A stretch of 64,000 nucleotides of DNA from Delphinus delphis (taxonomy: Eukaryota > Chordata > Mammalia > Artiodactyla > Delphinidae): NCBI RefSeq assembly GCF_949987515.2, contig NC_082686.1, positions 50,011,559 through 50,075,558 of the forward strand, in the 5' to 3' direction. Of this stretch, positions 48,261-59,574 are shown piece by piece; the stretch's first letter is position 1; each line of letters starts with the position of its first letter. Below the pieces are notes generated by a model. The model was not told the origin of the DNA and made no database searches. It worked only from the letters and a program-made list of their open reading frames with translations. Both the position numbers and the translations under genes were made by a program.

Positions 48261-48938
48261 AAGACTCACATAAGTATCTGATCTTTAGGAACAAAAATAT
48301 ACCCTTTCCAAAATGAAATGAATAAAAATGAAAATAAGTGAAATAAAATTTAAAAAATCTAATCTAAAGTTAGAGTGAATCCAGGAAACAGAGTACACGT
48401 TAAAGAACCTTATGATATTTTAATGAGTGTATTCTAATGAAATGTCAGAACATAAATACAAACCATATGATATTATTTTTTTCTTTATGCACTAATTTTG
48501 AGAAGATTTGCATCTTTATATGACTGAGTTCCCATTCAGGAATACTATATATTTCCTATGTTGATTCTTTTGCATACCTCTGAAGAGACTTTTCTATAAT
48601 TTATTGCTGTTTTTTAAAATACAAATTCTGTAAAATTCTTGACAGTTTCTGCTCCCCGTTTATGTTCCAAAGTGTTAAGATCAGTATATAGAAAAAGTCT
48701 CGTTCTTAGGCCACTTTGTTGCATCAGGGCTTTTGTACAAGATTTCGTTTTCTTTTTTCCTGCATGGAACAAACTTTCCAAACCTACTTATTCATCTAAA
48801 AAACTCTTATTCACCATTCAGTTTTTGACTTACTGCTTTTCCCTAAGAATTCTTTCTTGATTTTTTGAATTTGGGCAAGGCCCCTCTCTTCTCTATTTCA
48901 TTTATCATAATATGTAACTCACTGCATTGTAATTACTT
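48261..48938. other. Unassigned stretch
   Basis: About 680 bp with no recognised gene or repeat. Confidence 0.45.
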
Positions 48939-48955
48939 AGGATTAGTGGCTTTAT

Positions 48956-49325
48956 TTATTTTATTTTTTAATTTATTTTTGGCTGCATTGGGTCTTCATT
49001 GCTGCGCATGGGCTTTCTCTAGTTGCAGTAAGCAGGGCCTACTCTTCATTGCAGTGCATTGGCTTCTTGTTGCCATGGCTTCTCTTGTTGTGGATCACGG
49101 GCTCTAGGCGCACAGGCTTCAGTAACTGTGGCACGCAGGCTCAGTAGTTGTGGCATGCAGGCTCAGTAGTTGTGGCTTGTGGGCTCTAGAGTGCAGGCTC
49201 AGTAGTTGTGGCACACAGGCTTAGTTGCTCCCCGTGGCATGTGGGATCTTCCCAGACTAGGGCTTGAACCCTTGCCCCCTGCACTGGCAGGCAGCTTCTT
49301 AACCACTGTGCCACCAGGGAAGCCC
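48956..49325 (-). mobile_element. CHR-2-like SINE, antisense
   Basis: TTTA-rich tail, GGCTGCATTGGGTCTTCATT, several CAGTAGTTGTGGC units, and the end CACCAGGGAAGCCC. A 17-bp duplication with one mismatch (AGGATTAGTGGCTTTAT against AGGATTAGTGACTTTAT) lies at 48939-48955 and 49326-49342. An additional body unit makes it longer than the other copies. Confidence 0.94.
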
Positions 49326-49342
49326 AGGATTAGTGACTTTAT

Positions 49343-49784
49343 ACATAAAAGAATTGGAAAAAAAATTTTTTTCTCTCTCTCTCCTAAAATAAAGGCACCT
49401 ATGATTCAACAGTTCTGATATGTGGCTCATGCTTGTGTATTTAGCAAGAGCCTCCTCAGGCAATTCCAGTGTGGCTCTGGCTGAGGACCACTGCTGTAGA
49501 TAAGCCCTTTGTAGAAGGGACTCTGAAACATTCAGTTTTAAGTAACACAATATTTGGCATACAAGTACTCAATCAGTTAACTGAAGAATGAATACACTAT
49601 TGATTTCTTACCATGTATTTTGTAGTCAGCCACTTTAATGTTCTTCCAGAGGCAGTCATTGTTTCAATTTTTTAAAATACTCTTTTCCTATTTCATTTTA
49701 TTATGAAATTACACTAAGAATTCCAGAACAAAGTTAAATTATATAAGGCTACATTTTTGTCTTGTTTATTTTTTCATCTACTTT
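49343..49784. other. Unassigned stretch
   Basis: About 440 bp with no recognised feature. A diverged MER5-like phrase (AGGCAATTCCAGTGTGGCTC) near 49458 is too short to call. Confidence 0.4.
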
Positions 49785-49867
49785 CAAGTATTATATTTTT
49801 TCAGTTTTATTGAGATATAGTTGACATATAACATTGTATAAGTATAAAGTATACAGGGATGACTTGC

Positions 49868-49901
<34 letters not shown>

Positions 49902-51233
49902 TATACTGCAAAATGATTACCACAATAAGGATAGTTAACACATCCATCACCTCTTAGAGTTAACGTTTCTTTTTTTTTTTTTTTTTGGTGGTGAGACCTC
50001 TTAAGATTTACTACTCTTAACAACTTTCAAGTATATGATCAGTATTGTTAACTATGGTCACCATGCTATGTTATGTTCCCCTAGAACTTACTCATCTTAT
50101 AACTGGAAATTTGTACCCTTTGACCACCTGTACCCTATTTTCCCCCACCACCTAGCTCCTGGCAACCAAACTTACTCTGTTTCCATAAGTGCAGTTTTGC
50201 TCAGATTCTACATATAAGTGATATCATACAGTATTTCTTTCTCTCTCTGACTACTTTCACCTAACATAATGTACTCAAGGTTCATCCATGTTGTCACAAA
50301 TGACAGGGTTTTTCTTATGTCTGAATAATACTTCATTATATAATCTTGTTTTCTTTATCCATTTATTCATTGAAGGACACTTAGATTGTTTCCATGTCTT
50401 GGTTATTGTGAACAGTTCTGCAGTGAACATGGGGTGGGGGGTGCAGATAACTCTTCAAGACTGTGCTTTTTGATAATAGCCATCCTAACAAGTGTGAAGT
50501 TATAGCTCATTATGGTTTGGGTTAGCATTTCCCTGATGATTAGTGAGGTTGATTACCTTTTCATATACTTATGTTTCTGGTGTCATAAACAAAAAAATCA
50601 TTGCCAAGACCAATGTCAAAGAGCTTTTTCAGTATGTATAAGTTTAGCTACCTCTGCTTTCTTTTGGTTACTATTTGCCAGAAATATCTTTTTCTATCCC
50701 TTTATTGCTCAGTCTGTGTGTGCCCTTAAAGGTAAAGTGAGTATATTGTGGGACCTTGTTTTTTATTCTTTCAGCTATTCTGTCTTTTTAATGGATACTT
50801 TAACCCATTTACTGTTAAACTGATTATTTATAGGTAAGGACTTACTAGTATTGAGATTCTGTTGTTTTCTGACTGTTTTGTAGGTCCTTTGTTCCTTGCT
50901 TCCTCTCTTGCTGTCTTCCTTTGTGATTTGAAAACTTTTTGAGGCATATTCTTTGAGTCCTTTATCATAATCTTTTGTGTATCTACTACAGGTGTTTCCT
51001 TTGTGGTTACCATTAGCCTTACATAGGATGTTTTAAATTTGTACTTTTACTTTTCCCCTTCCTCAGATTTTAGGTGATTGATATTACAAGTTACATCTTT
51101 TTATAGTGTGCATCCACAACCAAATTATTACAGTTTTTAATGTATTAGTTAACTTTTAAACTTAGTTGTGATTTATGTACCACCATAACAATATTAGAGA
51201 ATCTAACTTTGAATATATATTTATATTTACCAG
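49785..51233 (-). mobile_element. L1 (L1MB-like) 3' part, antisense, internally deleted
   Basis: 3' UTR (TTTATTGAGATATAGTTGAC, TATGGTCACCATGCTATG) and the ORF2 C-terminus run to about 50600. The sequence then jumps to the ORF2 start and ORF1 region (CCTTTATTGCTCAGTCTGTG, GTTACCATTAGCCTTACATA, TTACAAGTTACATCTTTTTA), so most of ORF2 is missing. It contains an (AT)n tract at 49868-49905 and a T16 run near 49971. The element is cut at 51233 by a solo LTR. Confidence 0.8.
49868..49905. repeat. (AT)n simple repeat
   Basis: Alternating AT tract of about 38 bp with one G, inside the L1 3' UTR. Confidence 0.92.
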
Positions 51234-51693
51234 TGTCAACTGAAGAAAGTTCACATGAGAGTTGTAAGTTAAGTTTTATTTGGAGCAAAATGAGGACTGT
51301 AGCGTGAGAGACAGCATCTTGGATAACTCGGAGGTACCGGCTTCAAAGAGGTTGGAGGAAAGGTCAGTATTATATATGATTTTAGGGGTACGTGCAGTCA
51401 AGCAAATATTTTGGTAGAGGCTTGCTGCATCACAAAGAGCAGATGTCACCATTAATGGTTTTAGTGCTTTTCTAGATATGAGGAGATGTAAGAATTAGGC
51501 TTATAAAATATTCTTCTGAAAATTTCTAACTATCTGAAGCTCTGTACTGCCAGTTTATCCCAGAGCACAGAGTGCCTCATTCCTGATCTCCACCCTGAAC
51601 TCCTTTCAGGGTGTGTTGAAGGTCAGCAGCTATAGTAGCTAATGTCTTAATCCTTGTAGAGGCAGATGGCAAGTGCCAATATTTTAGTTGGCA
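51234..51693 (-). mobile_element. Solo LTR, class I ERV features, inside an L1
   Basis: Exactly 460 bp between TGTCAACT and AGTTGGCA, imperfect inverted termini in the TG...CA pattern of retroviral LTRs. The flanks CCAG (51230-51233) and CCGG (51694-51697) suggest a 4-bp duplication, as in gammaretrovirus-like ERVs. On the minus strand an AATAAA signal lies at 51275-51280, and a TATATATAA-like box lies roughly 90 bp upstream of it, both correctly placed for a U3-R junction. No internal viral genes are present. The family name is not resolved. Confidence 0.75.
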
Positions 51694-53125
51694 CCGGTGA
51701 GTATATTTATGTGTTTCCTTTGGTGGTTTCCTGCTGACCCAGTTCCTAGTGATCCTGATATCTTTGCATTGGTAACTGTGCATTTGAGTAAGCAGTCTCC
51801 TCTTCCAGGCTTTACAGGTTTGATTCTGCAGGGAAAGACCATCACCAGTCAGATCAGCTTGGGGGACTGGAGGGCTCAGCTGGTAGCATTGGCAGGCAGG
51901 AAGGCAAGCCTTGCTATTGGGGTTTCTGGTTGGACCACACCACTGTCTTCGTTCTGACTTGGGAGAGGGTTACTGCTGGCTGGGTTCTGCAGTTGGAAGA
52001 GTGTGCTGGGCTTCGAGTTCAAGTGAGACCACAGGATGGGCTTTCTGCTTGGCCGGGCTGCAGACTATGCTCCAAGGTCAGGTAGGGCCACTAGGTGGGC
52101 TCTGCAATGACTCTTGGTTGGGTGGGGCCTCAGGACGTGCTCTCAACTGGACTCAGTGCTCCTGACTGGACCCAGTTTTCAGACAAGGCCACATCAGAGC
52201 TTTGTTGTTGGTCAGAGACTCATGATATGCTATGTAATCTGGTGGGGCCACAGGCTGTGTGCTGAAGTTGTTCAGGGATGGAGACTGGGCTTCCTGATCA
52301 GGTAGGCTGCTGGTTGTGTTCTGCTGTGGGGTGAGGCCACTGGCCTGGCTTTCTAGTGGGTGGGGCATCCTTTATCCTGCTATTGGGTGGGGCTAAAGAT
52401 GGTGGTCAATGGTTGGGCAGGGTCAATGGCTGGGCTGCCTGCTTGGGCTAGGCCTCAGGCTGTTCAGCAATCAGTCAGGGCCATAGGCTGGGCTCAGAGG
52501 TTGCCTAGGTTCACTGTTCAGACACCCTGGTTCTGTGAGGCCAGAGGCTATGCTTGATAGTTGGGCAAGACTGTTGGCTTGGCTCCTTGTCTGACTGTCA
52601 ACTAGGTTCCCTGGCCAGATAGAGACACAGGCTTGGTTTTGCAGAGCCGCTGGCTGGGCTCTCTGCCACTGTTACCAGGAATGCAGTTCACCAGGATCTG
52701 AGCACTGGTTAATACAAGGAAGGCCCTCTCCCCTTCATTGTCTATTGCATACCCAGTGATTGAGCCCTGCAGACCCTCCCACCCCCAGTGATCCCTGTGA
52801 GGTGAGACCCCAGTGGGCCTCTTAGGAAGCATCCTAAGAGGATGCTTGATATTGGGGAGCTGGATATCCATGTCAAGCTGTTTTTCCACTGGAGAAAGCC
52901 CTCTTTGTGCAGTCCTGTGCTGGCCTGGGAGAGGCGTGATGTGGTCAAAATGAAACTGTTTCTCTTTCCCTTCTAATGCTGTCCTTCTCAGTCAAGGGGG
53001 TGCTTTAGCCTGACCTCCAGGTTCTGGGATTTTCACAATGGTGTCTTGCCTGTGGATAGTTGCTATTTGGTCTTCTGCTGAGGAAGACTGAAGCGGGGAA
53101 TAACCTATGCCACCATCTTGATACA
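51694..53125 (-). mobile_element. L1 5' UTR with preserved 5' end, antisense
   Basis: GC-richer than the rest of the window, with degenerate units of about 40 bp carrying GGTGGGGCCACAGGCTG-like cores between about 51960 and 52560. At the right end the complement of CCACCATCTTGATAC gives an AAGATGGTGG motif at the 5' terminus, typical of L1 5' ends. It is the continuation of the L1 at 49785-51233, separated by the solo LTR. Open frames here are chance frames in GC-rich repeats. Confidence 0.75.
53110..53119 (-). promoter_or_regulatory. YY1-like site at L1 5' end
   Basis: The minus strand reads AAGATGGTGG. A YY1 site near position +13 of L1 directs the transcription start; here it differs from the AAGATGGCGG form. 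It supports the view that the 5' end of this old L1 is present, but says nothing about current activity. Confidence 0.55.
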
Positions 53126-53149
53126 TAACTCGTTCTCTTGTTTCTTATT

Positions 53150-53310
53150 TGTTTGGAATGTAGTGTTTCACCATTAAGTATCACATGACATTGACAGTCA
53201 TTTGGAGATTTATATTAACTATTTTAATCCTTCTAGTCTTATTTTACTAAGGGTTTCTTAAAAATAAAGATTGGATGTTGTATTTTACCAGGTGTGTCTT
53301 TTTATAAACT
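53150..53310 (-). mobile_element. Old L1 ORF2 fragment, antisense
   Basis: GTGTTTCACCATTAAGTATC, then AAGGGTTTCTTAAAAATAAA, then GGATGTTGTATTTTACCAGG follow the ORF2 antisense order at high divergence. It is probably the element into which the L1 at 49785-53125 inserted. Confidence 0.5.
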
Positions 53311-53914
53311 CCCTACATCTATGTACATAGGTAAATCCTTTCTCATTTTCATGTATTATGATAATGTGTACTGAAAAAATCCCCACACTGGAAGGAAAAT
53401 GTTAGTAGCTGGCTCTGTGGCTTCTCCTATAGGCTCATAAATACCTGATGCCTTAGCTCCTAGGCAGATTATTTTTGCATCATTAACTTAAGGAACCTAT
53501 ACAAAACAATAGAGCCACTATAAATGGGAATCAGATCAAGAACTATCAATATGTGCCAGACCAACAACCAGTACTTCATCACTGATATTATTTATTGAAT
53601 AGCTGGTAACCAGTATTGATGAGCTGTAATGGCACTGTAGAATGTGAGATAGTCATTACTCTTAAGGGGCTCTGTGACTAGCAGTGTATAATGGGTGCAT
53701 GGAAATTACAACTTCCCTGCACTTGGAGGAACATGTGTGTCTTAAGCATGAAATTATTTGGGGACATAAGAAGCTGCGCCTGAGAGTCATAGGAGCTTCA
53801 CTTTCATGTTGCTGTACATGCTACATTGTTACCCTTTTTATTTTTTACATTTTAAATATATACATTTATATTTGCCAAAAGAAGATTCAATTGTACCTTC
53901 TATATTCTAATCTA
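53311..53914. other. Unassigned stretch
   Basis: About 600 bp with no recognised gene or repeat. Confidence 0.45.
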
Positions 53915-56900
53915 TTTTTTAATTTTAATACACATTTTAATGGTTATACTCCATTTACAGTTATTACCAAATATTGGCTATATTCCCCATGTTGTGCAAT
54001 ACATCCTTGTGGCCTATCTTACACCCAATAGTTTGTTCTTCCCAATTACTCACCCTTATGTTGCTTCCCCCTTCCCTCTCTCCACTGGTAACTACCAGAT
54101 TGTTTTCTATATTTGTGAGTCTGCTTTTTTTTCATTATATTCACTAGTTTTTTCTTTTTTTTTAATTCCACATAAAATTGATATCATACAGCATTTGTCT
54201 TTCTCTGTCTTACTTAGTTCACTTACCTTAATGCCTTCCAAGTCCATCCATGTTGCTGAAAATGACAAAATTTCATTCTTTTTTATGGCTGAGTAGTATT
54301 CTGTTGTGTGAGTGTGTGTGTGTGGTGTGTGTGTATACACACACCACTTCTTTATCTATTGAAGGACACTTAGGTTGCTTCCATATATTGGCAATAGTAA
54401 ATCATACTGCTGTGAACGTTAGGGTGCATCTATCTTTTCAAATTAGTGCTTTTGTTTTTTTCAGATATGTCCCAGGAGTGGTACTTCTGAGTTACATGGT
54501 ATTCCTAATTTTAGTTTTTTGAGAAACCTCCATCCATAGTGTTTTCCACAGTGGCTACACCAAATACATTCCCGCCAACAGTGGACAAAGGTCCCCTTTT
54601 CTCCACATCCTTTCCAGCGTTTGTTATTAGTGTTCTTTTTGATGATAACCATTCTGAGAGGTGTGAGGCCATATCTCATTGTGGTTTTGATTTGCATTTC
54701 CCTGATGACTAGTGATGTTGAACATCTTTTCATGTGCCTGTTGGCCATCTACATTTACTTTTTGGAAAAAATGTCTATTCAGTCCTTCTGCTCATTATTT
54801 GATTGGGTTTTTTTTTTTTTTTTTGATGATGAGATGTATGAGCTATTTATATATGTTGGATATCAACCCCATATTGGTCCTATTATTTGCAAATATTTTC
54901 TCCCATTCAATAGGTTGTCTTTTCATTTTGTCAGTGGTTTCCTTTGGTATGCAAAAGCTTTGAATTAGATTCCATTTGTTTATATTTGTTTTCATTTCCA
55001 TTTTTCTGGGAGACAGATCCAAAAAACTATTGCTGTGATTTATGGCAAAGAGTGTTCTACCTATGTTTTACTCTAAGAGTTTTATAGTATCTGGCCTTAC
55101 ATTTAGGTCTTTAATCTATTTTGAGTTTACTTTTGTATATGGTGTCACAGAATGTTCTAATTTCATTCTTTTACATGTAGCTGTTTTTTATTTTTTTACA
55201 TGTTGTTTTCCCAGCACCACTATCAAGAAGACTGTCTTTTCTCCATTTTATATTCTTGCCTCTTTTGTCATAGATTAATTGTCCATGGGTGTGTGGATTT
55301 ATTTCTGGGTTCTCTCTCCTGTTCCATTGATTTATGTATCTGTTTTTGTGCCAGTACCACACCGTTTTGATTGCTGTAGCTTTGTAGTGTAGTCTGAAGT
55401 CAGGGAGCATTATTCCTCCACCTCTATTCTTAACATTGTTTTGCCTATTCAGGGACTTTTGTGTTTCCATACAAATTTTAAAATTACTTGTTCTAGTTCT
55501 GTGAAAATGCCATTGTAATTTTAATAAGGATTGCATTGAATCTTTATATTGCCTTGGGTAGTATGGTCATTTTAACAATATTGATTCTTCTAATCCATGA
55601 ACATGGTATATCTTTCCATCTGTTTGTCATCTTCAATTTTTTTCATCAGTGTCTTATGGCTTTCTGAGTACAGATCTTTCACCTCTTTAGGTAGGTTTAT
55701 TCCATTTATTCCTAGTTATTCTTTTTCATGTGATGGTAAATTGGTTTCCTGAATTTCTCTTTCTGATAGTTCATTGTTAGTGTATAGAAATGCAACATAT
55801 TTCTGTATATTAATTTTGTATCTTGCAACTTAACTGAATTTATCAATAAGCCCTAGTAGTTTTCTGGTGGCATCTTTAGGATTTTCTATGTTTAGTATCA
55901 TGTCATCTGCAGACAGTGACAGTTTTACTTCATCCTTTCCAGTTTGGATTCCTTTTATTTATTTTTCTTCTGATTACTGTGGCTAGGACTTCCAAAATTA
56001 TGTTGATTAAAAGTGGGAAGAGTGGACATCCTTGTCTTGTTCTTGATCTTAGAGGAAATGCTTTCAGCTTTTCACCACTGAGTATGATGTTAGCTGTGAG
56101 TTTGTCATATGTGGCCTTTATTATGTTGAGGTAAGTTCCCTCTATTCCCACTTTCTGGAGAGTTTTTATCATAAATGGATGTTGAATTTTGTCAAAGGCT
56201 CTTTATGAACCTATTGAGATGATCACATGGTTTTTAATCTTCAATTTGTCAATATGACATATGACATCAGTTGGTTTATGGATATTGAAAAATCTTTGCA
56301 TCCCTGGGTTAAATCCCACTTGATCATTTTGTATGATCCTTTGAATGTATTGTTGGATTTGGTTTGCTAATATTTTGTTGAGTATTTTTGTATCTATATT
56401 CATCAGTGATATTGACCTGTAATTTTATTGTGGTATCTTTGTCTCGTTTTGGTATCAGGTTGATGCTTGCCTCATAGAATGAGTTCAGAAGTGTTCCTTC
56501 CTCTGCAAATTTTTTGGAATACTTTCAGAAGGATAGGTTTTAACTCTTCTCTATATGTTTGGTAGAATTTTCCTGTGAAGCCATCTGGTCCTGGACTTTC
56601 ATTTGTTGGGGGTTTTAAAACTACTGATTCAATTTTAGTACTGGCAATTTGTCTGTTCATATTTTCTATTTCTTCCTGGTTCAGTCTTGGAAGGTTGTAC
56701 TTTTCTAAGAATTTGTCCATTTCTTCTAGGTTGTCCATTTCATTGGCATATAGTTGCTTGTAATAGTCTCTTATGATCATTTGGATTTCTGTGGTGTCTA
56801 TTGTAACATCTCCGTTTTCATTTTTGATCTTACTGATTTGAGCCCTGTTTTTTTCTTGATGAATATGGTTAAAGGTTTATCAAGTTTGCTTATTTTTTCA

Positions 56901-57430
56901 AAGAACCATATTGTAGGTTCATGGATCTTTTCTATTTTTATTTTTTTTAGTGTCTATTTTATTTACTTCTGCTCTGATCTCTGCTCTTTCTTTTTTTAAT
57001 TACACTAACTTTGGGTTTTGTTTGTTCTTTTTCTAGTTCCTTTAGGTGTATTAGGTTGTTTATTTGAGGTTTGTCTTGTTTCCTGAGGTTAGCTTTCATT
57101 TCTGTAAACTTCCCTCTTAGAATTGATTTTGCTGTGTCCCAGAGGTTTTGGATTGTTGTGTTCTCATTTTCATTTGTCTCTAGGTATTTTTTAATTTCCT
57201 CTTTGATTTCTTCAGTGATCCATGGGTTGTTGAGTAGCATATTGTTTAGCCTCCATGTGTTTGTGTTTTTGCCACTTTTTTCTTGTAGTTGATTTCTGGT
57301 CTCATAGTGCTGTTTAGAAAAGATGCTTGATATGATATCAGTTTTCTTAAATTTACTGAGGCTTTTTTTGTGGCCTAGCATGGGATCTATCTTAGAGAAT
57401 GTTCCATGTGTACTTGAAAAGAATGTGTTA
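53915..57430 (-). mobile_element. L1 (L1MA-like), 3.5 kb, 5'-truncated, antisense
   Basis: Runs from the 3' UTR (from about 53915) through ORF2 to the end of the endonuclease domain at about 57430. Landmarks: GATTTGCATTTCCCTGATGA, CCAGCACCACTATCAAGAAG, and GATCTATCTTAGAGAATGTT at the 5' end. TGTTACC at 53827-53833 and 57426-57432 is a possible but weak target duplication. A GT-rich simple repeat lies at 54304-54344. ORF2 is broken into several frames. Confidence 0.9.
54304..54344. repeat. (GT)n/(AC)n simple repeat
   Basis: TGTGTGAGTGTGTGTGTGTG followed by TATACACACACC, inside the L1 ORF2 3' region at the site where other copies read TTGTATATATGTG. Confidence 0.9.
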
Positions 57431-57438
57431 CCTGGCAT
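55171..57438 (-). pseudogene. L1 ORF2 remnants: endonuclease end, RT, linker
   Basis: On the minus strand the frames at 56959-57438, 56472-56780, 55930-56172 and 55171-55536 follow ORF2 order. The first begins with STHGTFSKIDPMLGHKKSLS (endonuclease end), but the conserved SDH catalytic motif reads SKQ. The second carries [19 protein letters not shown] (RT start). The third carries [19 protein letters not shown] (RT palm). The catalytic FADD motif at 55902-55910 reads SADD. Stops and frameshifts between pieces abolish function. Confidence 0.88.
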
Positions 57439-58154
57439 TACCCATCTTATATTCTTAATTAAGGCTAGATAAATTTGGTGTTATTTGAAATGTACTGTGT
57501 CTTATGAGTTTCACAGTCAGTTTGAATGCAAAGTTACCACTGCTGATTGAACAGAGTGTGCTAACATAGAAACATCTTCATATCCTGAACTAAACCTACT
57601 TGGACATGGTGTATTAGTCTTAAAATATACTGTCAATTTTATCCCATAGGATAAATTTATAATTTATAATTACTTATAATTACTATAATTTACTTAGGAA
57701 TTTTACAGTTATATTTCAGAAATAGTCTTTATATATATATATTTTTTCCTTTTCTACCACATTCCAGTTCAAGCATTGCAGTAGCTTAAAAAAAAGTTTT
57801 CCAATTTTAGATGTATTTATAATTTCTATTTCTTTTCTGTTTCTATTACTTCTATATACATTAATTTCTCATATTTTGATTTATATTTTTTTTCCTAAAT
57901 ATCTAAAGTGAAGTAGTCATTTTTTTCAGTTATGGCCTCAAATCATAGACAGGAGCATATGGACACGTACACACATGGGCATGCAAGCGCACACACACAC
58001 GTGTTTTCAATACTAAAATTCAATTTGAAGTATATCACCTACTCACACAATTGCAGGCCAAGGTAAAGTGAGTCTCATCGCACATTAGGATAACTAAAGA
58101 CAAACATCTCATCGTTGTGTTAATAAGCCTTCTGGTTTTGAACTAATGTCTTGG
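57431..58154. other. Unassigned stretch with AC repeat
   Basis: About 720 bp, AT-rich, with an interrupted AC tract at 57961-58003. No gene or other repeat recognised. Confidence 0.45.
57961..58003. repeat. Interrupted (AC)n simple repeat
   Basis: GGACACGTACACACATGGGC followed by GCGCACACACACACGTG. Several CpGs interrupt the tract. Confidence 0.85.
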
Positions 58155-58760
58155 TAATGTCTGACTGGATCATGTACACTAGTAAAAAGAAAACTCAAGA
58201 CTTCTGTCTCTAGATATGATAGAGTGCTGAACTTTCATTCATGCTTTAAATAACTAGGAAACCAGACAAAATACATAAAGCAACTCTTTTCATATACTTG
58301 ATAACTAGCAGGACCAGAGTGTGATCAATAAAGAAAGGATAAACAAATAAGTTCATGCAGTGACAGCTGCTGGTTTCTGCTTATGAAAGGTATAAAAATA
58401 AATAAAAAAAGAATATCTAGAAATGAGAAATACAATAACTGAAATAAAAATTTTTCTAGATGAAATAAACCAGATTACAGTAAACATCTGCAGAATAAAA
58501 GATCAGTGAACCTGAACACATAGCAATAGAAACTATCCAAATTGAAGCATAGATTAAATACTGAAGAAAAGAAATAGATTCAGTGACTTGTGGGATAATA
58601 TCAAACTATCTAAGTTCCATGTAACATTTAAGACATTATATAGAAACTAGGCAAATAAGGCTATGAAATGACATCCTAGACACATAAGAAAGAAAAGTAA
58701 CATGCATATATACCATAAATATTTAATGGAAAAATTTGCCAAGTTACTAAATTTTCATGG
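58155..58760 (+). mobile_element. Old L1 5' UTR and ORF1 fragment, sense
   Basis: AATGAGAAATACAATAACTG, then AGATCAGTGAACCTGAACAC, then ATAGCAATAGAAACTATCCA and GTGACTTGTGGGATAATATC reproduce the ORF1 coiled-coil coding region of old L1M/HAL1 elements in sense. The part before it fits the 5' UTR. No frame survives. Confidence 0.7.
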
Positions 58761-59574
58761 TGTAAATAGTAATGTGAGGAGGAGGACTGAGTGAGGAAAA
58801 AAGATTCTACAAGTGAAGGGAATCTGTATAGAATAATATTCTTAATATATATAATTTGATAATAAAAATAGGCAAAAAAACAGTAGAAATATGGATTATT
58901 ACTAGCTCATCCCACTTATTTGCATTCCAGAGGAAAGAATAATATTTAAATATAGAGCTATGAGCTCAATCATGTATCATATGAAATTATTAATTTTTAA
59001 TATCTCAGAGGTGATAGTTAATACATGATTGGAAATAATTCTTCAGTCTAAGTAAGACATTAAAAATCTTACATATTTTCCCACCTTTCTCTGGCTGCCT
59101 TAGATCTGGCCTAAATGTTGCATTTTCACTAAGTTCAAAGGAATTCCTGTTCTAAGGTCACATATAAAGAAGCATAATACCTACCATGCATTATATTTAG
59201 AGATATACATTTTTAATATTTTCCATAGTTTTTTGTTTTTGGAAATATATATATAGCCCAGAAAGTTTACTGTAACAAAATATTTTCCAACTGGTATCCA
59301 TTTTAAAATCTGATCAAGGCAGATCCAGGTTTTATGGTGCCTAAAGCTTACACAATTTTGGGGGGAGGGGTGGCGAAGGATACAAAAGGAAAAGGATAAA
59401 AACTATGAATAAAATTAGATATGGAAGTCAATGTTTACTTTGTGTGAGATTGGCACCAAATTACAATTTTGAAAAAGCTGATAACACCATCATAAAATCC
59501 ATAAATAGGTAAATTATTTCTAATTATATAAACATGTGGTATGTTTATCTAAAATTTTCACTTCACACTATTTG
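58761..59574. other. Unassigned stretch
   Basis: About 810 bp, AT-rich. A G-run (GGGGGGAGGGG) lies near 59360. No gene or named repeat. Confidence 0.45.

Noticed and set aside
51688..52557. Several overlapping open frames rich in Gly and Trp
   Set aside because: They result from the GC-rich degenerate units of an L1 5' UTR. Frames appear on both strands and do not resemble a protein family.
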